Of a DNA stretch of 45,801 nucleotides, positions 45,303-45,801 are shown piece after piece; the stretch's first letter is position 1; the number at the start of each line of letters is the position of its first letter. The notes beneath the pieces were generated by a model that did no database searches, was not told the DNA's origin, and saw nothing but the letters and a program-made list of their open reading frames with translations. This DNA is from Leptospiraceae bacterium (GTDB lineage Bacteria > Spirochaetota > Leptospiria > Leptospirales > Leptospiraceae): positions 1 through 45,801 of the forward strand of contig CANGZW010000015.1 in the NCBI GenBank assembly GCA_947458405.1, in the 5' to 3' direction. The position numbers and the translations under genes were made by a program.

Positions 45303-45801
45303 TCAATATCCTTTTCTCTTCATGAGTCGCCTTATCACAAATCTTGATGGAAGAATAGATTCTACTGTATCTCTTCCCAATCCTGTGTATTCATTTCCAA
45401 TCATTTTTGCTAAAATTTCTGCTAAATAATTGGTTAGTAAAATTCCTTTGGAACCAAATCCTGTAAAAAGAAATAACCCATTTATATATTTAGCAGATTT
45501 TAGTCCGATTCCATTTCCTCCTTTGGATAAATCGTGATACTCTTTATTGAAAAATTCTAAATCAGGGATGGGTCCTATGATTGGAAGATGATCGGGAGTT
45601 GTAACTCTAATTCCAACCCTTCCCTTAATCATCTCATATTCTATCTTTGATGGAAGAGAAAAAGTATTCGCAATACGATTGATTAAATTTTTTGTATCTG
45701 CAATGTTTACTTCTAAATTATCTCCATCTTTTTCGTAGGTTGCACCTAAAATTGTATAGTCTTTTTGGGGAATCAAATAACAATCATCCAGGATATACAC
45801 A
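45303..45801 (-). CDS. MnmC-like FAD-dependent oxidoreductase, C-terminal part (gene cut by window edge)
   Basis: The last about 165 residues of a gene running off the window. They match the C-terminus of the MnmC oxidase domain (DAO family), which removes the carboxymethyl group of tRNA wobble uridine: GRVGIRVTTPDHLPIIGPIPD near 60-80 of this part, LFLFTGFGSKGILL, LAEILAKMI, then the Arg-rich end FVIRRLMKRKGY. The window's first codon is not a start. Whether the methyltransferase half is attached cannot be seen. A thiamine-type glycine oxidase is the alternative, but the PDHLPIIGPIPD and GSKG elements favour MnmC. Confidence 0.75.
   Translation of the reverse strand, partial: VYILDDCYLIPQKDYTILGATYEKDGDNLEVNIADTKNLINRIANTFSLPSKIEYEMIKGRVGIRVTTPDHLPIIGPIPDLEFFNKEYHDLSKGGNGIGLKSAKYINGLFLFTGFGSKGILLTNYLAEILAKMIGNEYTGLGRDTVESILPSRFVIRRLMKRKGY

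Overview
The window is AT-rich (roughly one third G+C by eye) chromosomal DNA of a spirochaete in or close to the family Leptospiraceae. The best evidence is an OmpA-type lipoprotein (25113-25787) that follows the Leptospira virulence lipoprotein Loa22 almost block by block. A DUF1577/PilZ-like protein, relaxed spirochaetal lipoboxes and a periplasmic-flagellum-type fliG agree with this. I see no rRNA, tRNA, CRISPR array, prophage or intact insertion sequence. Genes are densely packed, often overlap by 1-23 bases, and many start at TTG or GTG.

Layout. 78-1921 (minus): DUF1577/PilZ-like protein and a cyclase-family hydrolase. 1999-12373 (plus): guaB of eukaryotic type, a von Willebrand A protein, a very large NAD-glutamate dehydrogenase, a FadL-like outer-membrane protein and a PD40-OmpA protein. 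12379-15429 (minus): a tightly coupled STAS / lipase lipoprotein / spore-photoproduct-lyase-like radical SAM / SDR operon. 15671-17458 (minus): a polytopic GT-C-like membrane protein. 17862-17936: a free-standing 24-codon Lys/Ala peptide gene with its own ribosome site and terminator, then cutA. 18459-24067: a 1352-residue hybrid sensor kinase and another GT-C-like protein. 24083-25787: rluD-like gene and loa22, divergent around two palindromes. 25922-32637: fliG, an inositol-phosphatase-like gene, rpmF-plsX-fabG, a LolC/E-like permease and a thiolase. 32638-37960: a PilZ protein, a hydrolase lipoprotein, a TonB-C protein coupled to kdsD, and a membrane-bound MutS-like ATPase. 37963-40544: SanA-like protein, TrmJ-like methyltransferase, GNAT, pyrE. 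40601-40911: a frameshifted, internally deleted Rpn-type nuclease remnant. 41138-45115 (minus): a four-gene DUF4178 / small membrane protein / DUF350 / SpeE-like operon. 45303-end: C-terminal part of an MnmC-like FAD oxidoreductase cut by the window edge.

How genes work together. Two blocks are housekeeping: nucleotide synthesis (guaB, pyrE) and phospholipid/fatty-acid synthesis (rpmF-plsX-fabG). Several concern the envelope (FadL-like, PD40-OmpA, Loa22, LolC/E-like, kdsD for Kdo synthesis, TonB-C, lipoprotein hydrolases). Signalling is represented by two PilZ-type proteins (c-di-GMP), a STAS antagonist and the large kinase. The least understood and most system-like unit is the DUF4178-DUF350-SpeE operon, which links zinc ribbons, a small membrane protein and a membrane-tethered aminopropyltransferase-like enzyme.
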